From assembly GCA_964410625.1 (NCBI GenBank), contig CAYPHY010000034.1, positions 1 to 55,939 on the forward strand: a stretch of 55,939 bases of DNA. The letters run 5' to 3'. How positions within the stretch are numbered: the stretch's first letter is position 1; each line of letters starts with the position of its first letter. A program made the position numbers and the translations under genes. Origin of the DNA: CAYPHY01 sp964410625 (GTDB taxonomy: Bacteria > Chloroflexota > Anaerolineae > Promineifilales > Promineifilaceae). Under the pieces are notes generated by a model. The model searched no databases and was not told where the DNA came from. It saw only the letters and a program-made list of their open reading frames with translations. This document shows positions 16,930-25,025 of this stretch, one piece after another.

Positions 16930-18615
16930 TTAGTGGCTCCGTTCTTCGCGAAGGGTGAGCAAAGCCAACGGGACCGAGGAGAGCAGAATGAGGAGCAGAG
17001 CTGGCAGCGCAGCACGGGCGAAGAAGGCTTCGGTGATGCTCGTCCACACTTGTCCGGCCAAGGTGCTGAAGCCTAATGGACTGAGGATCAGCGTTGCCGG
17101 TAGCTCTTTCATGCAAGTGAGAAAGACCAACGCGCCACCGGCCAGAATCCCCGGCCGCACGAGGGGCAGGGTGATGCGTTGCAAGACGCGCCAGGGGGAG
17201 TTGCCCAGGCTGCGCCCCGCCTCTTCCAGGCTCGGCGAGATTTGCAACAGAGATGAGCGTTCCGCGCCCACGGCCTGGGGGATGAAAAGAACGACATAAG
17301 CCAGCAAGAGCATCGGCAAGGTCTGGTAGAGCGAAGGAGCGACATTCAGGCCAAAGTAGACGAAGGCAAGCGCAACAACGATTCCCGGCAGGGCGAAAGT
17401 GGCATAAGTCAATCGTTCACAAAGGTGGCTGAGCCAGCCCGGACGGCGCACCGAGTAGAGGGCAACTGGTAAGGCAGCGATCATCGCCAGCCCGGCGGCC
17501 ATCAGCGACGCGCTGAAGGAGTTCCATGCCGGTTGGGCCAGTGCCGCCATGCTGCCCCAGTCACCGCTGAGCCACTCTTGCTCAATGCCACGCATAAACC
17601 AGTAGAGCAGTCCTCCGGCCGGAATCAAGAGGGCCGTTACCACAACCAAACCGCAGAAAAGCAAAGCAGGCCATCGCCACCATCCCAGGCGAACAGGCTT
17701 TAACTGTCGGGCGGCCCCAATAGAGAGACGGGCATATTGCGCCCGGCCGCGTGAACGCCATTCGAGGTAGAGTATCACGGCCGTGATTGCCACCAAAACC
17801 AATGCCAGAGCAGCGGCCGTTTCCAGGCGATAGGTCTGGTAGCGGCTGTAGATGATGCGCGTAAAGGTGCTATATTGCAGGATGTTGACCGCGCCAAAGT
17901 CACGCAGGGTGTAGAGAGTGACCAGCAGCCCACCAGCGACGATGCTCGGCCGTAGATAGGGCAGGGTGATGCGCCAAAATACCTGGCGTGGTGTTTGCCC
18001 CAGGCAACGCGCTGCTTCCATCATAGCCGGGTCCATTCGCTTTAAGGCGGCGCGGACGGTAAGGAAGATATAAGGATAGCTAACCAGGGTCAGGACAAGA
18101 AAGGTACCGGGGAAGCCGGTTATCGGCGGCAGCCGGTCTATGCCAAAGAGGGGATGAAGCAGTTGTTGTAAGAGTCCTTTGGGACTGAAGATGGTGGCAA
18201 ACAGATATGCAATGACGTAGCTAGGGATGACTAATGGCAACGCAGCCAGGACTGCCCATACACGACGGCCGGGCAAGTCGGTGCTGGTGGTCAACCAGGC
18301 CAGGGGTATGGCCAGAGCGGCCGAGGCGACGGTGACGGAACCGGCCAGCCAGAGGGTGTTGCCGAGCGTCTCCAATGTCCGCGCTTGCCACAGCGTCTGC
18401 TGTAGTTCGGCCAGCCCACCGCTCATACGCAGTAGTAGATAGGCGGGAACAATTAGAACCAGAGCAGCAACCGTGACAGCGGCCGCAACCAAAAGGATTC
18501 GCGCGGCCGACAGGCGGGAAAGTGCGCGGATTGGCGAAGGAAGGTAGTCGGTGAATGGCGGCCGGAGGCCCCGAACAGGTAGACGCCGAGTTTGAATTGA
18601 TTCGAGAACACCCAT
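16930..18615 (-). CDS. ferric-iron ABC transporter permease (FbpB type, two domains)
   Basis: A 561-residue permease with about 12 membrane helices and two BPD_transp_1 domains in one chain, as in FbpB. The EAA loops are MEAARCLGQTPRQVFWRITL (first half) and LEEAGRSLGNSPWRVLQRI (second half). There is no ribosome-binding site before the ATG at 18615; an AT-rich TATTATAATC lies there instead. The gene is separated from its binding-protein gene by about 590 bp that include a Uma2 nuclease fragment. Confidence 0.92.
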   Translation of the reverse strand: MGVLESIQTRRLPVRGLRPPFTDYLPSPIRALSRLSAARILLVAAAVTVAALVLIVPAYLLLRMSGGLAELQQTLWQARTLETLGNTLWLAGSVTVASAALAIPLAWLTTSTDLPGRRVWAVLAALPLVIPSYVIAYLFATIFSPKGLLQQLLHPLFGIDRLPPITGFPGTFLVLTLVSYPYIFLTVRAALKRMDPAMMEAARCLGQTPRQVFWRITLPYLRPSIVAGGLLVTLYTLRDFGAVNILQYSTFTRIIYSRYQTYRLETAAALALVLVAITAVILYLEWRSRGRAQYARLSIGAARQLKPVRLGWWRWPALLFCGLVVVTALLIPAGGLLYWFMRGIEQEWLSGDWGSMAALAQPAWNSFSASLMAAGLAMIAALPVALYSVRRPGWLSHLCERLTYATFALPGIVVALAFVYFGLNVAPSLYQTLPMLLLAYVVLFIPQAVGAERSSLLQISPSLEEAGRSLGNSPWRVLQRITLPLVRPGILAGGALVFLTCMKELPATLILSPLGFSTLAGQVWTSITEAFFARAALPALLLILLSSVPLALLTLREERSH

Positions 18616-18721
18616 GTTGATTATAATAATACGAAGAATGGGGGCTGCCGATCAATGAAAGCCGTTAACTTCAAACTTAACCATCTCCTAATCGCTTTTT
18701 AACTATGGTTCACATTTACGG

Positions 18722-19012
18722 CTACGCTTCAGCTGGAAGTCGCACACCTATGCTTACCTGCACATCCGGGACAACTGCTTGTTGATGTACATCATAAAAA
18801 AGCCCCACATTTGCTAGAGCTATGAAGGAACGGTTAGTACCTGGTGGTCCGCTCCAAGTTGTATAGAGTGAGCTTACCAACAATCTTTGTTGTGATCCTG
18901 AAAAGGGATCAACTGGCTCATCGTCCTCGGTCACCAAATGGGAAAGATCCAATTTATAGCTTTCGTTTTCGTCTTTTGTCGCTATTTCATTTTCGATCAT
19001 CGCTTCTGTCAA
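18722..19012 (-). pseudogene. truncated Uma2-family endonuclease (N-terminal fragment)
   Basis: This 96-residue frame matches the N-terminus of Uma2 (DUF820, PD-(D/E)XK fold) proteins, which are abundant in Chloroflexota and cyanobacteria: LVTEDDEPVDPF, SQQRLLVSSLYTTW, FIALANVGLFYDVHQ, VVPDVQVSIGV. Full proteins are about 190-230 residues and carry the catalytic D-ExK later; here a stop occurs after VRLPAEA. The catalytic half is absent and I find no continuation in the 100 bp downstream. It lies between the iron-binding protein and its permease and may be an insertion relic. Confidence 0.7.
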
Positions 19013-19079
19013 GATAGTTGCGGACTTTGCGGGTGTTTCATTTCACTTACAACTGTAGTAACAATTCTGAGGATTGTCA

Positions 19080-19190
19080 CGGACAAACAGGGATGTTTGT
19101 CCGTACAAGCTGCGGGATTGTTCACCCTATAATATAGCACAAGACCCCTGACAGTCCCTCAGAGGTCTTATGCTAAAGCCTAACCCTAAC
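19080..19190. repeat. hairpins between the Uma2 fragment and the iron-binding protein
   Basis: The inverted repeat CGGACAAAC / GTTTGTCCG (about 19082-19104) is followed by AAGACCCCTG / CAGAGGTCTT (19141-19170) directly after the binding-protein gene on the minus strand. A short CCTAACCCTAACCC word lies at about 19176. The second hairpin could end the binding-protein transcript, although it lacks a T-run. Confidence 0.55.
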
Positions 19191-19203
19191 CCGTGAATTT
19201 GGC

Positions 19204-20376
19204 TTATTCGATAATGCCTAGTTCAATCAGTATATCTTGTGTACCTTGAACATCGGCCAGATCGCCGAGGGAGATGTGAGGGGCGAGGGCGTCCAGTTCC
19301 TCGAAAGGCGGCAGCAATGGTGGCGTTGCCACGCCCTCGATCACCGGGTACTCATTGGTCTGGGAAGCGAAGTATTGCTGGCCGGGAACGGAAAGCAAGA
19401 ACTCGATGAAACGCTCCGCGTTCTCAGCATTGGGAGCGGTGTTGAGGATACCTGCACCAGACACCATGATCAGCGAGCCGGGGCCACCGCCGGGGAGGAA
19501 GTAGTTGCGTGCGCCGAAAGATTCCCCCTCGGTCGCCAGATAGCGATAGAGATAGTAGTGGTTGACGAAACCGGCGTCAATTTCGCCACGGCCGACCGCT
19601 TCCACAATCGGCGAGTTGCCATCGAAGACGACGGGATTGTTGGCCTGTATGCCTTCCAGCCACTCGGCCGTTTGCTCATCCCCCCACATGGAGCGCATCG
19701 CTGTCACCATCGCCTGGAAGGAGCCATTGGTCGGCGCCCAACCGAGACGGCCGTCCCACTGCGGATCGGTAAAGCCCATGATGTCATCGGGGAACTCGGC
19801 CGCCGGGTCGCTGATCGCCTCGGTGTTATAGACCACCACACGAGCGCGGCCAGAAATGCCGATCCAGTTGCCATCGGGCGAGGCGAAGCGTGCCGGAACC
19901 TGGCTCAACAACTCCTCCGATAAGGAGGCCAGCATCCCTGCGTCAGCCACTGCCCCCAACCCACCGGGGTCTTGAGCATAAAAGATATCGGCCGGGCTGT
20001 TTGCCCCTTCTTCCAGCAGGACACCAGTCATCTCCGGCGTGCTGCCATAGCGCACTTCCACCTGGATGCCGGTCGCTTCCTCGAACTGGTTGATGATCGG
20101 CTGGACGAGGCTTTCGCTACGGCCGGAGTAGACGACCAGTGAGCCGGGATCGGCCGCTTCCGGTTCGGCCGCCGGTGCTTCCACTTCCACCACGCGGGTA
20201 ACTTCCACTTCCTCGACCACCGTTTCGGTGACAATACGGGTCACCTCCACTTCCTGGGTTTCAGTCTCCGTCACCACGCGAGTGACTTCGACGGTTTGTG
20301 GCGTTCCCTGGCAAGCGACCAGCAAAAGCAGGGTTAGTGCCAACAAAAGGACAAATAAACGACGCTGAATGTGCAT
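19204..20376 (-). CDS. ferric-iron ABC transporter substrate-binding lipoprotein
   Basis: A 390-residue lipoprotein of the FutA/FbpA class. The signal peptide ends in the lipobox LLVAC. It is followed by a Chloroflexota-style linker of VEVTRVVTETE-type repeats (about residues 25-65) and then the binding domain starting LVVYSGRSESLVQPII. The tyrosine pair in NHYYLYRYL near residue 265 matches the iron-binding Tyr-Tyr of ferric-binding proteins. I start at 20376 (MHIQRRLFVL) because GGAGAAAAAGAAGA precedes it; ATGs at 20400 and 20433 are alternatives. It works with the permease and ATPase downstream. Confidence 0.88.
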   Translation of the reverse strand: MHIQRRLFVLLLALTLLLLVACQGTPQTVEVTRVVTETETQEVEVTRIVTETVVEEVEVTRVVEVEAPAAEPEAADPGSLVVYSGRSESLVQPIINQFEEATGIQVEVRYGSTPEMTGVLLEEGANSPADIFYAQDPGGLGAVADAGMLASLSEELLSQVPARFASPDGNWIGISGRARVVVYNTEAISDPAAEFPDDIMGFTDPQWDGRLGWAPTNGSFQAMVTAMRSMWGDEQTAEWLEGIQANNPVVFDGNSPIVEAVGRGEIDAGFVNHYYLYRYLATEGESFGARNYFLPGGGPGSLIMVSGAGILNTAPNAENAERFIEFLLSVPGQQYFASQTNEYPVIEGVATPPLLPPFEELDALAPHISLGDLADVQGTQDILIELGIIE

Positions 20377-20450
20377 TCTTCTTTTTCTCCAGATAAACAT
20401 TTGGTTTTCACCAATAGATGTAACAGGACGCACGCAGTCATAATTTTCTC

Positions 20451-20518
20451 CGACACAAATGACACGAATTTCACGAAGGTAGAGGACAAAATTCGTGTTA
20501 TTCGTGCTATTTGTGTCG
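20451..20518. repeat. ACACGAATTTCACG hairpin word repeat
   Basis: CGACACAAATGACACGAATTT and its complement AATTCGTG...TTTGTGTCG form an imperfect inverted repeat. Related copies lie at 22352-22419, 25871-25937 and 47421-47480. Confidence 0.85.
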
Positions 20519-20684
20519 AAATGCGTAAGTCCTATGTAAATTAACAGCGTTTATTATCTGAATGGAGAAGGTTGTGCACAATGGCAGGGGTTCAATTGAG
20601 AGTTATAAGTGGATCATGTGCTGTTTGAGCACCATTCAATGGATTTTGAACCGAGGTAAAAACAATGAGAAGGCGACAACGGAT
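20519..20684. other. non-coding spacer
   Basis: Between the hairpin repeat and the acyl-CoA dehydrogenase terminator I see no gene, no promoter of good quality and no further repeat. Confidence 0.5.
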
Positions 20685-20727
20685 AAAGAAAAAAGCGGAT
20701 GCCAAAACGGTATCCGCTTTTTTCTTT
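20685..20727 (-). terminator. bidirectional terminator after the acyl-CoA dehydrogenase gene
   Basis: A 16-bp stem AAAGAAAAAAGCGGAT / ATCCGCTTTTTTCTTT with an 11-base loop, carrying A- and T-runs on both sides. It lies 22 bp after the dehydrogenase stop codon. Confidence 0.92.
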
Positions 20728-20748
20728 ATCTATTGTTGTTTGTTATTC

Positions 20749-21924
20749 CTACCGGAATAGTTCGCGGACGATGATGTTGCGTTGAATCTGGCTCGTCCCT
20801 TCGTAAATCTGGTAGATCTTGATGTCGCGCATCAGCTTTTCCACCGGATATTCAGCCATATAGCCATAGCCGCCAAAGACCTGCACGGCATCAGTGGTGA
20901 CTTTCATCGCCATATCGGCCGCATACGCCTTAGCAAAAGCGGCCGTTGTCGTGTTCCGCTCGCCGCAGTCCACTGCCCAGGCCGACTTCCAGACCAGCAT
21001 CCGCGCTGCCTCGACCTGGATCGCCATGTCGGCGATCATGTGGCCGATGACCTGGTGTTGCCAGATTGGTTTGCCCATCGTCGTGCGCTCTTTGGCATAG
21101 CGAATGGCCTCATCCAAAGCGCGTTGGGCCACGCCGACGGCCCCGGCAGCCACGGAGGGGCGACTGCGGTCGAAGACCTGCATGGTGATCAGGAAGCCTT
21201 GTCCTTCTTCGCCCAGGCGGTTGGCGGCTGGGACTTTGACGTTATCGAAGATGACTTCGGCCGTGTCCGAAGCGTGTTGCCCCATCTTGTGAAATGGCTT
21301 GCCGACGCTGACCCCTTCCCAATCGCGGTGGACGACAAAGAAGCTCATCCCATTGTAGCGACGCTTCATATCCTCGCGACTTTCCGGCGCAGTGTAGGCC
21401 AGGACGGTGTAGAAGTTGGCACTGGTCGCGCCGGTGATGAAGGTTTTGCCGCCATTGAGAATGTAGTGGTCGCCCTGGCGAACGGCCGTGGTCTTGATCC
21501 CCGCCACATCTGAGCCTGCCTCCGGTTCTGTGACACAATAGGCGCAAAGCTCACCATCAGCCATTCGGCCGCCATAGGTTTGCTTTTGTTCGTCTGTACC
21601 GGCAATGAGGATCGGCAGCATCCCCAGGCTGTTGACGCCGATGGCTGTGGAAATGCCGGAACAACCCCAGGCCAGTTCCTCCGCTACCAAGCACTCTTCA
21701 AAGAGCGAGAAACCCAGTCCGCCATACTCCTCCGGGATAGACATACTGGTCAGGCCCAGTTCTTGGGCTTTGCGGACGATAGGCCAGGGGTATTCGTGGG
21801 TGCGGTCGTAATGTTCGGCGTTGGGGGCGATTTCGTTGCGGGCAAAGTCACGGGCCAGCTTTTGGATCATTTGCTGTTCTTCGGTCAGACGGAAGCTGAT
21901 AGGGCTTGAGCCGTTTGCGGTCAT
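20749..21924 (-). CDS. acyl-CoA dehydrogenase
   Basis: A 391-residue FAD enzyme that introduces the alpha-beta double bond of acyl-CoA esters. The family signatures are present: CVTEPEAGSDVAG (residues about 127-139) and the C-terminal QVFGGYGYMAEYPVEKLMRD. The catalytic Glu lies in YEGTSQIQRN. Length and C-terminus are those of short/medium-chain or branched-chain enzymes; the chain length cannot be read from sequence. The start follows TGAGGAGAA with good spacing. It is a monocistronic unit with its own promoter and operator-like palindrome (21995-22050) and a strong terminator. Confidence 0.93.
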   Translation of the reverse strand: MTANGSSPISFRLTEEQQMIQKLARDFARNEIAPNAEHYDRTHEYPWPIVRKAQELGLTSMSIPEEYGGLGFSLFEECLVAEELAWGCSGISTAIGVNSLGMLPILIAGTDEQKQTYGGRMADGELCAYCVTEPEAGSDVAGIKTTAVRQGDHYILNGGKTFITGATSANFYTVLAYTAPESREDMKRRYNGMSFFVVHRDWEGVSVGKPFHKMGQHASDTAEVIFDNVKVPAANRLGEEGQGFLITMQVFDRSRPSVAAGAVGVAQRALDEAIRYAKERTTMGKPIWQHQVIGHMIADMAIQVEAARMLVWKSAWAVDCGERNTTTAAFAKAYAADMAMKVTTDAVQVFGGYGYMAEYPVEKLMRDIKIYQIYEGTSQIQRNIIVRELFR

Positions 21925-21994
21925 GGGTGTGGTTCTCCTCAGAATTGGACGCGGATGAACGCGAACAAATACGGATTATTAGTTTGGATGATAA

Positions 21995-22017
21995 CATATA
22001 ACGCAGTGCGTTATATG
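21995..22017 (-). promoter_or_regulatory. 23-bp operator-like palindrome over the transcription start
   Basis: Perfect arms CATATAACGCA and TGCGTTATATG flank a single G. The palindrome covers the predicted start point of the acyl-CoA dehydrogenase promoter, a position that would block transcription when bound. The shape fits TetR-family repressors, which often control fatty-acid oxidation genes. No regulator gene is adjacent. Confidence 0.65.
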
Positions 22018-22021
22018 CTGC

Positions 22022-22050
22022 ATTGTAATCAAGACACTGGAGTGTGTCAA
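22022..22050 (-). promoter_or_regulatory. sigma-70-type promoter of the acyl-CoA dehydrogenase gene
   Basis: On the minus strand TTGACA (22050-22045), 17 bases, then TACAAT (22027-22022): consensus -35, optimal spacing and a good -10. The predicted start is near 22015, inside the palindrome. Confidence 0.78.
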
Positions 22051-22059
22051 GCAAATTAA

Positions 22060-22191
22060 TTATCTGCCGAGCTGGGCGAAAGCTGTACCAAGCAGGTAGC
22101 AGCAGAGGTCGAAAAGGGGTTCTTCGTTCTGCTGGATGTAGGTTGCAAAGGCATCTTGTTGCGCTATGGAAGATGTTGTCAAGGCTTTCAT
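22060..22191 (-). CDS. 43-residue small ORF with a strong ribosome-binding site
   Basis: An ATG at 22191 is preceded by GAAGGGAGGCGACA, an excellent Shine-Dalgarno sequence 5-6 bases upstream. The frame encodes 43 residues starting MKALTTSSIAQQDAF and ending LCCYLLGTAFAQLGR, with an acidic middle (QQNEEPLFD) and a Cys-Cys pair in a short hydrophobic stretch. I recognise no family. It stops 10 bp before the -35 element of the acyl-CoA dehydrogenase promoter and would be transcribed from further upstream. It could be a real small protein or a leader peptide. Confidence 0.45.
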   Translation of the reverse strand: MKALTTSSIAQQDAFATYIQQNEEPLFDLCCYLLGTAFAQLGR

Positions 22192-22443
22192 TGTCGCCTC
22201 CCTTCAGGAAACGACTCTTTCCTCTCAGTAAAACAGCTCATGCAAAGGGCGCTAAGGCGCAAAGCTGATCATGATCTGGTTAACTTTGCGCCTATAGTTT
22301 TTGGATGAGGTTTTTCAACACTAATCAAATTATTCAGGAATCACGCACTTTCACACGAATGACACGAATGGCACGAATTTTTGCCTTCTATTTTCGTGAA
22401 ATTCGTGTCATTCGTGTCGAATATTATTAGCTGCATGAGCCTG
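22192..22443. repeat. GCGCAAAG hairpin and ACACGAATG hairpin
   Basis: AGGCGCAAAG (about 22253-22263) pairs with CTTTGCGCCT (22284-22294), and an ACACGAATGACACGAAT / ATTCGTGTCATTCGTGT inverted repeat covers 22352-22419. No gene is visible; the second hairpin follows the M28 peptidase stop codon. Confidence 0.75.
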
Positions 22444-24900
22444 TTAATCTAAAACAACCGTGTGCGTTACCAGGCTGGAATCAGCGACATTCTGCCAGGG
22501 AGCCGGCATCATCCACTCCGGTCGCGGCCGAATATCCAGCCCTGGCACTTCCGGCAGTGTTGGAAGATGGTCTTGCATCACCAGCGTGATTGGATTGTTT
22601 CCTTCCAGGATCATCTCAAAGTGATACCCTTCTTCCGCGCGGCCGTTCAGGTTCAAATGGAACGACTCCAGCGGCAGATCGCCCACATCTACCGGACGAC
22701 CGTTGATCTTCAACACCACCACTCGCCCCGGAAAGTTCACATCGAAAAATAGTTCCAGCACTTCCGGCGGCACAGCCATCTGCCACTGCAAGTGACGCTG
22801 GCCCGCCTCCACTCTGTCCTCCAGCACAGTGACCTGCGTATGCGGTAATTCGAGCATCGGCGCGGCCGTTTGCAACGCGGGATACTCCTGGGCCAGCCAG
22901 CCAGTCGGCCAGGGGTTGAAGCTCACTACCTGGCCGCCATTTGGGAAGAATTGGCCTGTCCACTCATCCAGTTGCGCCCTTGTGCCACGACCGGCGCGAG
23001 AGTCGTTGAGCGTTAGCCAATGGGCTTCGGCCGTGCTTAAGTTCAAGCGGTAAACAACGGTATTGGCCTTTGGTTGTTCGGCGCTGAAGCCAGAGCGGAG
23101 GGTGGCTGTGAGCAGCACGACGATGGCAATGGCGAGAATGGTCAGTGGGAACCAGCGTTGGTGTCTCCGTTCAAAGGGGGCCAGGTAGTCCAACTGTGGC
23201 AGCAGCAAGGCCAGCAGAAAGACGGCGAAGGGAATAGGCAATGCCGCTATGGGTAATCCCATCAACCCTTCCATCCGCGCCGCATAGATCGAGAAGAAGT
23301 GCAGTACCGGCGCAAAGAGCAGCAGAGCAGGAATGGCAACGAGGGTCAGCACGACGGCCGTTTGTAGCGGCCGTTCCTCCTCACGACCAAAGATGAGGTA
23401 GGCGTAACCGGCCAGGGCAAAGAGCAACGGCCAGGCAAACAAGTAACTGAATCCCGGCAATGCCATCACCATCAGCAAGCCCAGCAGTACCCAGGCAAGC
23501 AACACGCCGCTATACATGGCGGTCACATTTTCACGCTTGCCGATGCCAGCTCGCGTGGCAAACCAACGCAGAGATGGATAGGCAATTGCCAGCGTAAGCG
23601 TAAGGAAAGCGGCCAGATACAACTCGCCCTGATACCAGCCGCCGATGAGAAATGGGTGCAAATTTGTGTTGAAGTAGCGCAATACCCACCAGACGGCCGT
23701 TACCACCACCACCGATAGCAGCAGCGTGAAGAGAATCGCGAACACACCCAATACCATCCCGCGCCAGTTTACGCGGCGGCGCTGCAGGCCAAAGAAAAAG
23801 AGCAACGCGAAGGCCAGCAACGACAGCAGGGCCAGTGGCAAGGCCCATGTGCTGCTATAGTGGGCAACCACAAAGGGCAGAACGGGGAAGTAGACTTCAT
23901 CTGGTCGCGCCGCTAATTCGTCTAATGCCAGATTACCGAAGTGGCGGGCCAGCGAGACCGTATGTTCACCGAGGTGCTGTATGCTGCGTGGGTCAATGCG
24001 CTCCACACTATCGGCCATCGTATGGTAACTGTTCGCCCCTTCCAGATAGATAAAAGCCACACCAGGACGGCCGCCAAAGGAGAAAGCATCCAGGTCGGAA
24101 CCAGTATTGCGGGCCAGATTCCACATTAAATCGTTGATGAAGGAAGAGGCCATCGGGTAGTTCTGCGCTCGCAACGCTTCACGCACAAACGCACCTTGCC
24201 CTGGGGTGGCCGTATATTGGACCGCCGCCCCATGCGTGCCGATTGCTTCAAACACCAGCGAGAAAGCGACATCTCTGGCCCAGGGATGCTGTTCCATGAA
24301 CGCGGCCGCTCCCACCACGCCGATCTCCTCCCCATCGGTGAAGAGGAAAATGACATCATTTTTTAGTGGTGGTCCGGCTTGGATCGCCCGCAATGCCTCT
24401 AAAGCTGTGACTGTGCAAGCGCCACAGTCGCTACCACCGGTCGATGTCAGCACCGAATCATAGTGGCCGGAGATGAGGATCGCGCCGGAACTGTCCGTCC
24501 CCGGCAGGCGGGTGAGCACATTATGGACAACGCCAACGTTGCCCGAACCGGCGTTGATCGTGAAATTGGCCTGGGTCGTTGTTTGGACTTCGGCTTCCAG
24601 GCCCAGCGCGGTGATTTCGCTAGTCAGATAATCGCGCACGGCCGCGTTCCGTGGCGAACCGATCGGCCGCGGCTCAGCGGCGACAAAGCGCAGGTCTTGC
24701 ATCGCTCGCTCGGCCGAGAACTCGGCCGCCGGGGCGGTTGCGGGGACAACATTTGGCACGGCCGTCAACGGCGCAAGCCCCAGCCAGACGGCCAGAGCCA
24801 TTATCACCAGCATGAACAGCCGGGCAATGGTCAAGGATTGTTGCGTTGTCGCCCTCACACGTGAGGCAGGGCGCAACGGGATACTCACTTGTGGTTGCAT
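22444..24900 (-). CDS. membrane-bound M28-family zinc peptidase
   Basis: An 818-residue protein. A signal anchor at about 25-50 is followed by an M28 catalytic domain (about 65-330). The metal and catalytic residues are all visible: His-Asp in GHYDSV, Asp in GGSDCGAC, Glu-Glu in DGEEIG, Glu in FEAIGTHG and His in NSYHTMADS. Next come about eight membrane helices (350-600) and a C-terminal extracytoplasmic beta domain. This layout resembles ERMP1/Pff1-like M28 proteins and suggests an aminopeptidase facing the outside. SWLP-type start context is not informative; the ATG at 24900 is the only good start. No partner is evident. Confidence 0.88.
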   Translation of the reverse strand: MQPQVSIPLRPASRVRATTQQSLTIARLFMLVIMALAVWLGLAPLTAVPNVVPATAPAAEFSAERAMQDLRFVAAEPRPIGSPRNAAVRDYLTSEITALGLEAEVQTTTQANFTINAGSGNVGVVHNVLTRLPGTDSSGAILISGHYDSVLTSTGGSDCGACTVTALEALRAIQAGPPLKNDVIFLFTDGEEIGVVGAAAFMEQHPWARDVAFSLVFEAIGTHGAAVQYTATPGQGAFVREALRAQNYPMASSFINDLMWNLARNTGSDLDAFSFGGRPGVAFIYLEGANSYHTMADSVERIDPRSIQHLGEHTVSLARHFGNLALDELAARPDEVYFPVLPFVVAHYSSTWALPLALLSLLAFALLFFFGLQRRRVNWRGMVLGVFAILFTLLLSVVVVTAVWWVLRYFNTNLHPFLIGGWYQGELYLAAFLTLTLAIAYPSLRWFATRAGIGKRENVTAMYSGVLLAWVLLGLLMVMALPGFSYLFAWPLLFALAGYAYLIFGREEERPLQTAVVLTLVAIPALLLFAPVLHFFSIYAARMEGLMGLPIAALPIPFAVFLLALLLPQLDYLAPFERRHQRWFPLTILAIAIVVLLTATLRSGFSAEQPKANTVVYRLNLSTAEAHWLTLNDSRAGRGTRAQLDEWTGQFFPNGGQVVSFNPWPTGWLAQEYPALQTAAPMLELPHTQVTVLEDRVEAGQRHLQWQMAVPPEVLELFFDVNFPGRVVVLKINGRPVDVGDLPLESFHLNLNGRAEEGYHFEMILEGNNPITLVMQDHLPTLPEVPGLDIRPRPEWMMPAPWQNVADSSLVTHTVVLD

Positions 24901-24944
24901 GATACTCTCCTAATCTCCAGACTCCCCACTCGTTTGCATCTATT

Positions 24945-25025
24945 CAATGTAAAAATTTTCCAAAGCACAGAGGTGTGGCGGATATAACGCAAAGCTCTGT
25001 GCCTCTGCCTCTCTGCGACTCTGCG
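24945..25025. repeat. CTCTGTGCCTCTGC word repeat
   Basis: The words CTCTGTGCCTCTGCCTCTCTGCGACTCTGCG, with a partial complement CAAAGCACAGAGGTGTGGCG, fill the gap before the E2-like gene's stop codon. This family occurs once in the window. Confidence 0.6.

Noticed and set aside
19173..19195. CCTAACCCTAACCC, telomere-like
   Set aside because: Only two units, in a bacterial intergenic gap next to other words; with AACCCAAACCC at 9410 it belongs to the word-repeat phenomenon.
20782..21513. 243-codon plus-strand frame opposite the acyl-CoA dehydrogenase gene
   Set aside because: A shadow of the real gene; the translation has no protein-like pattern.
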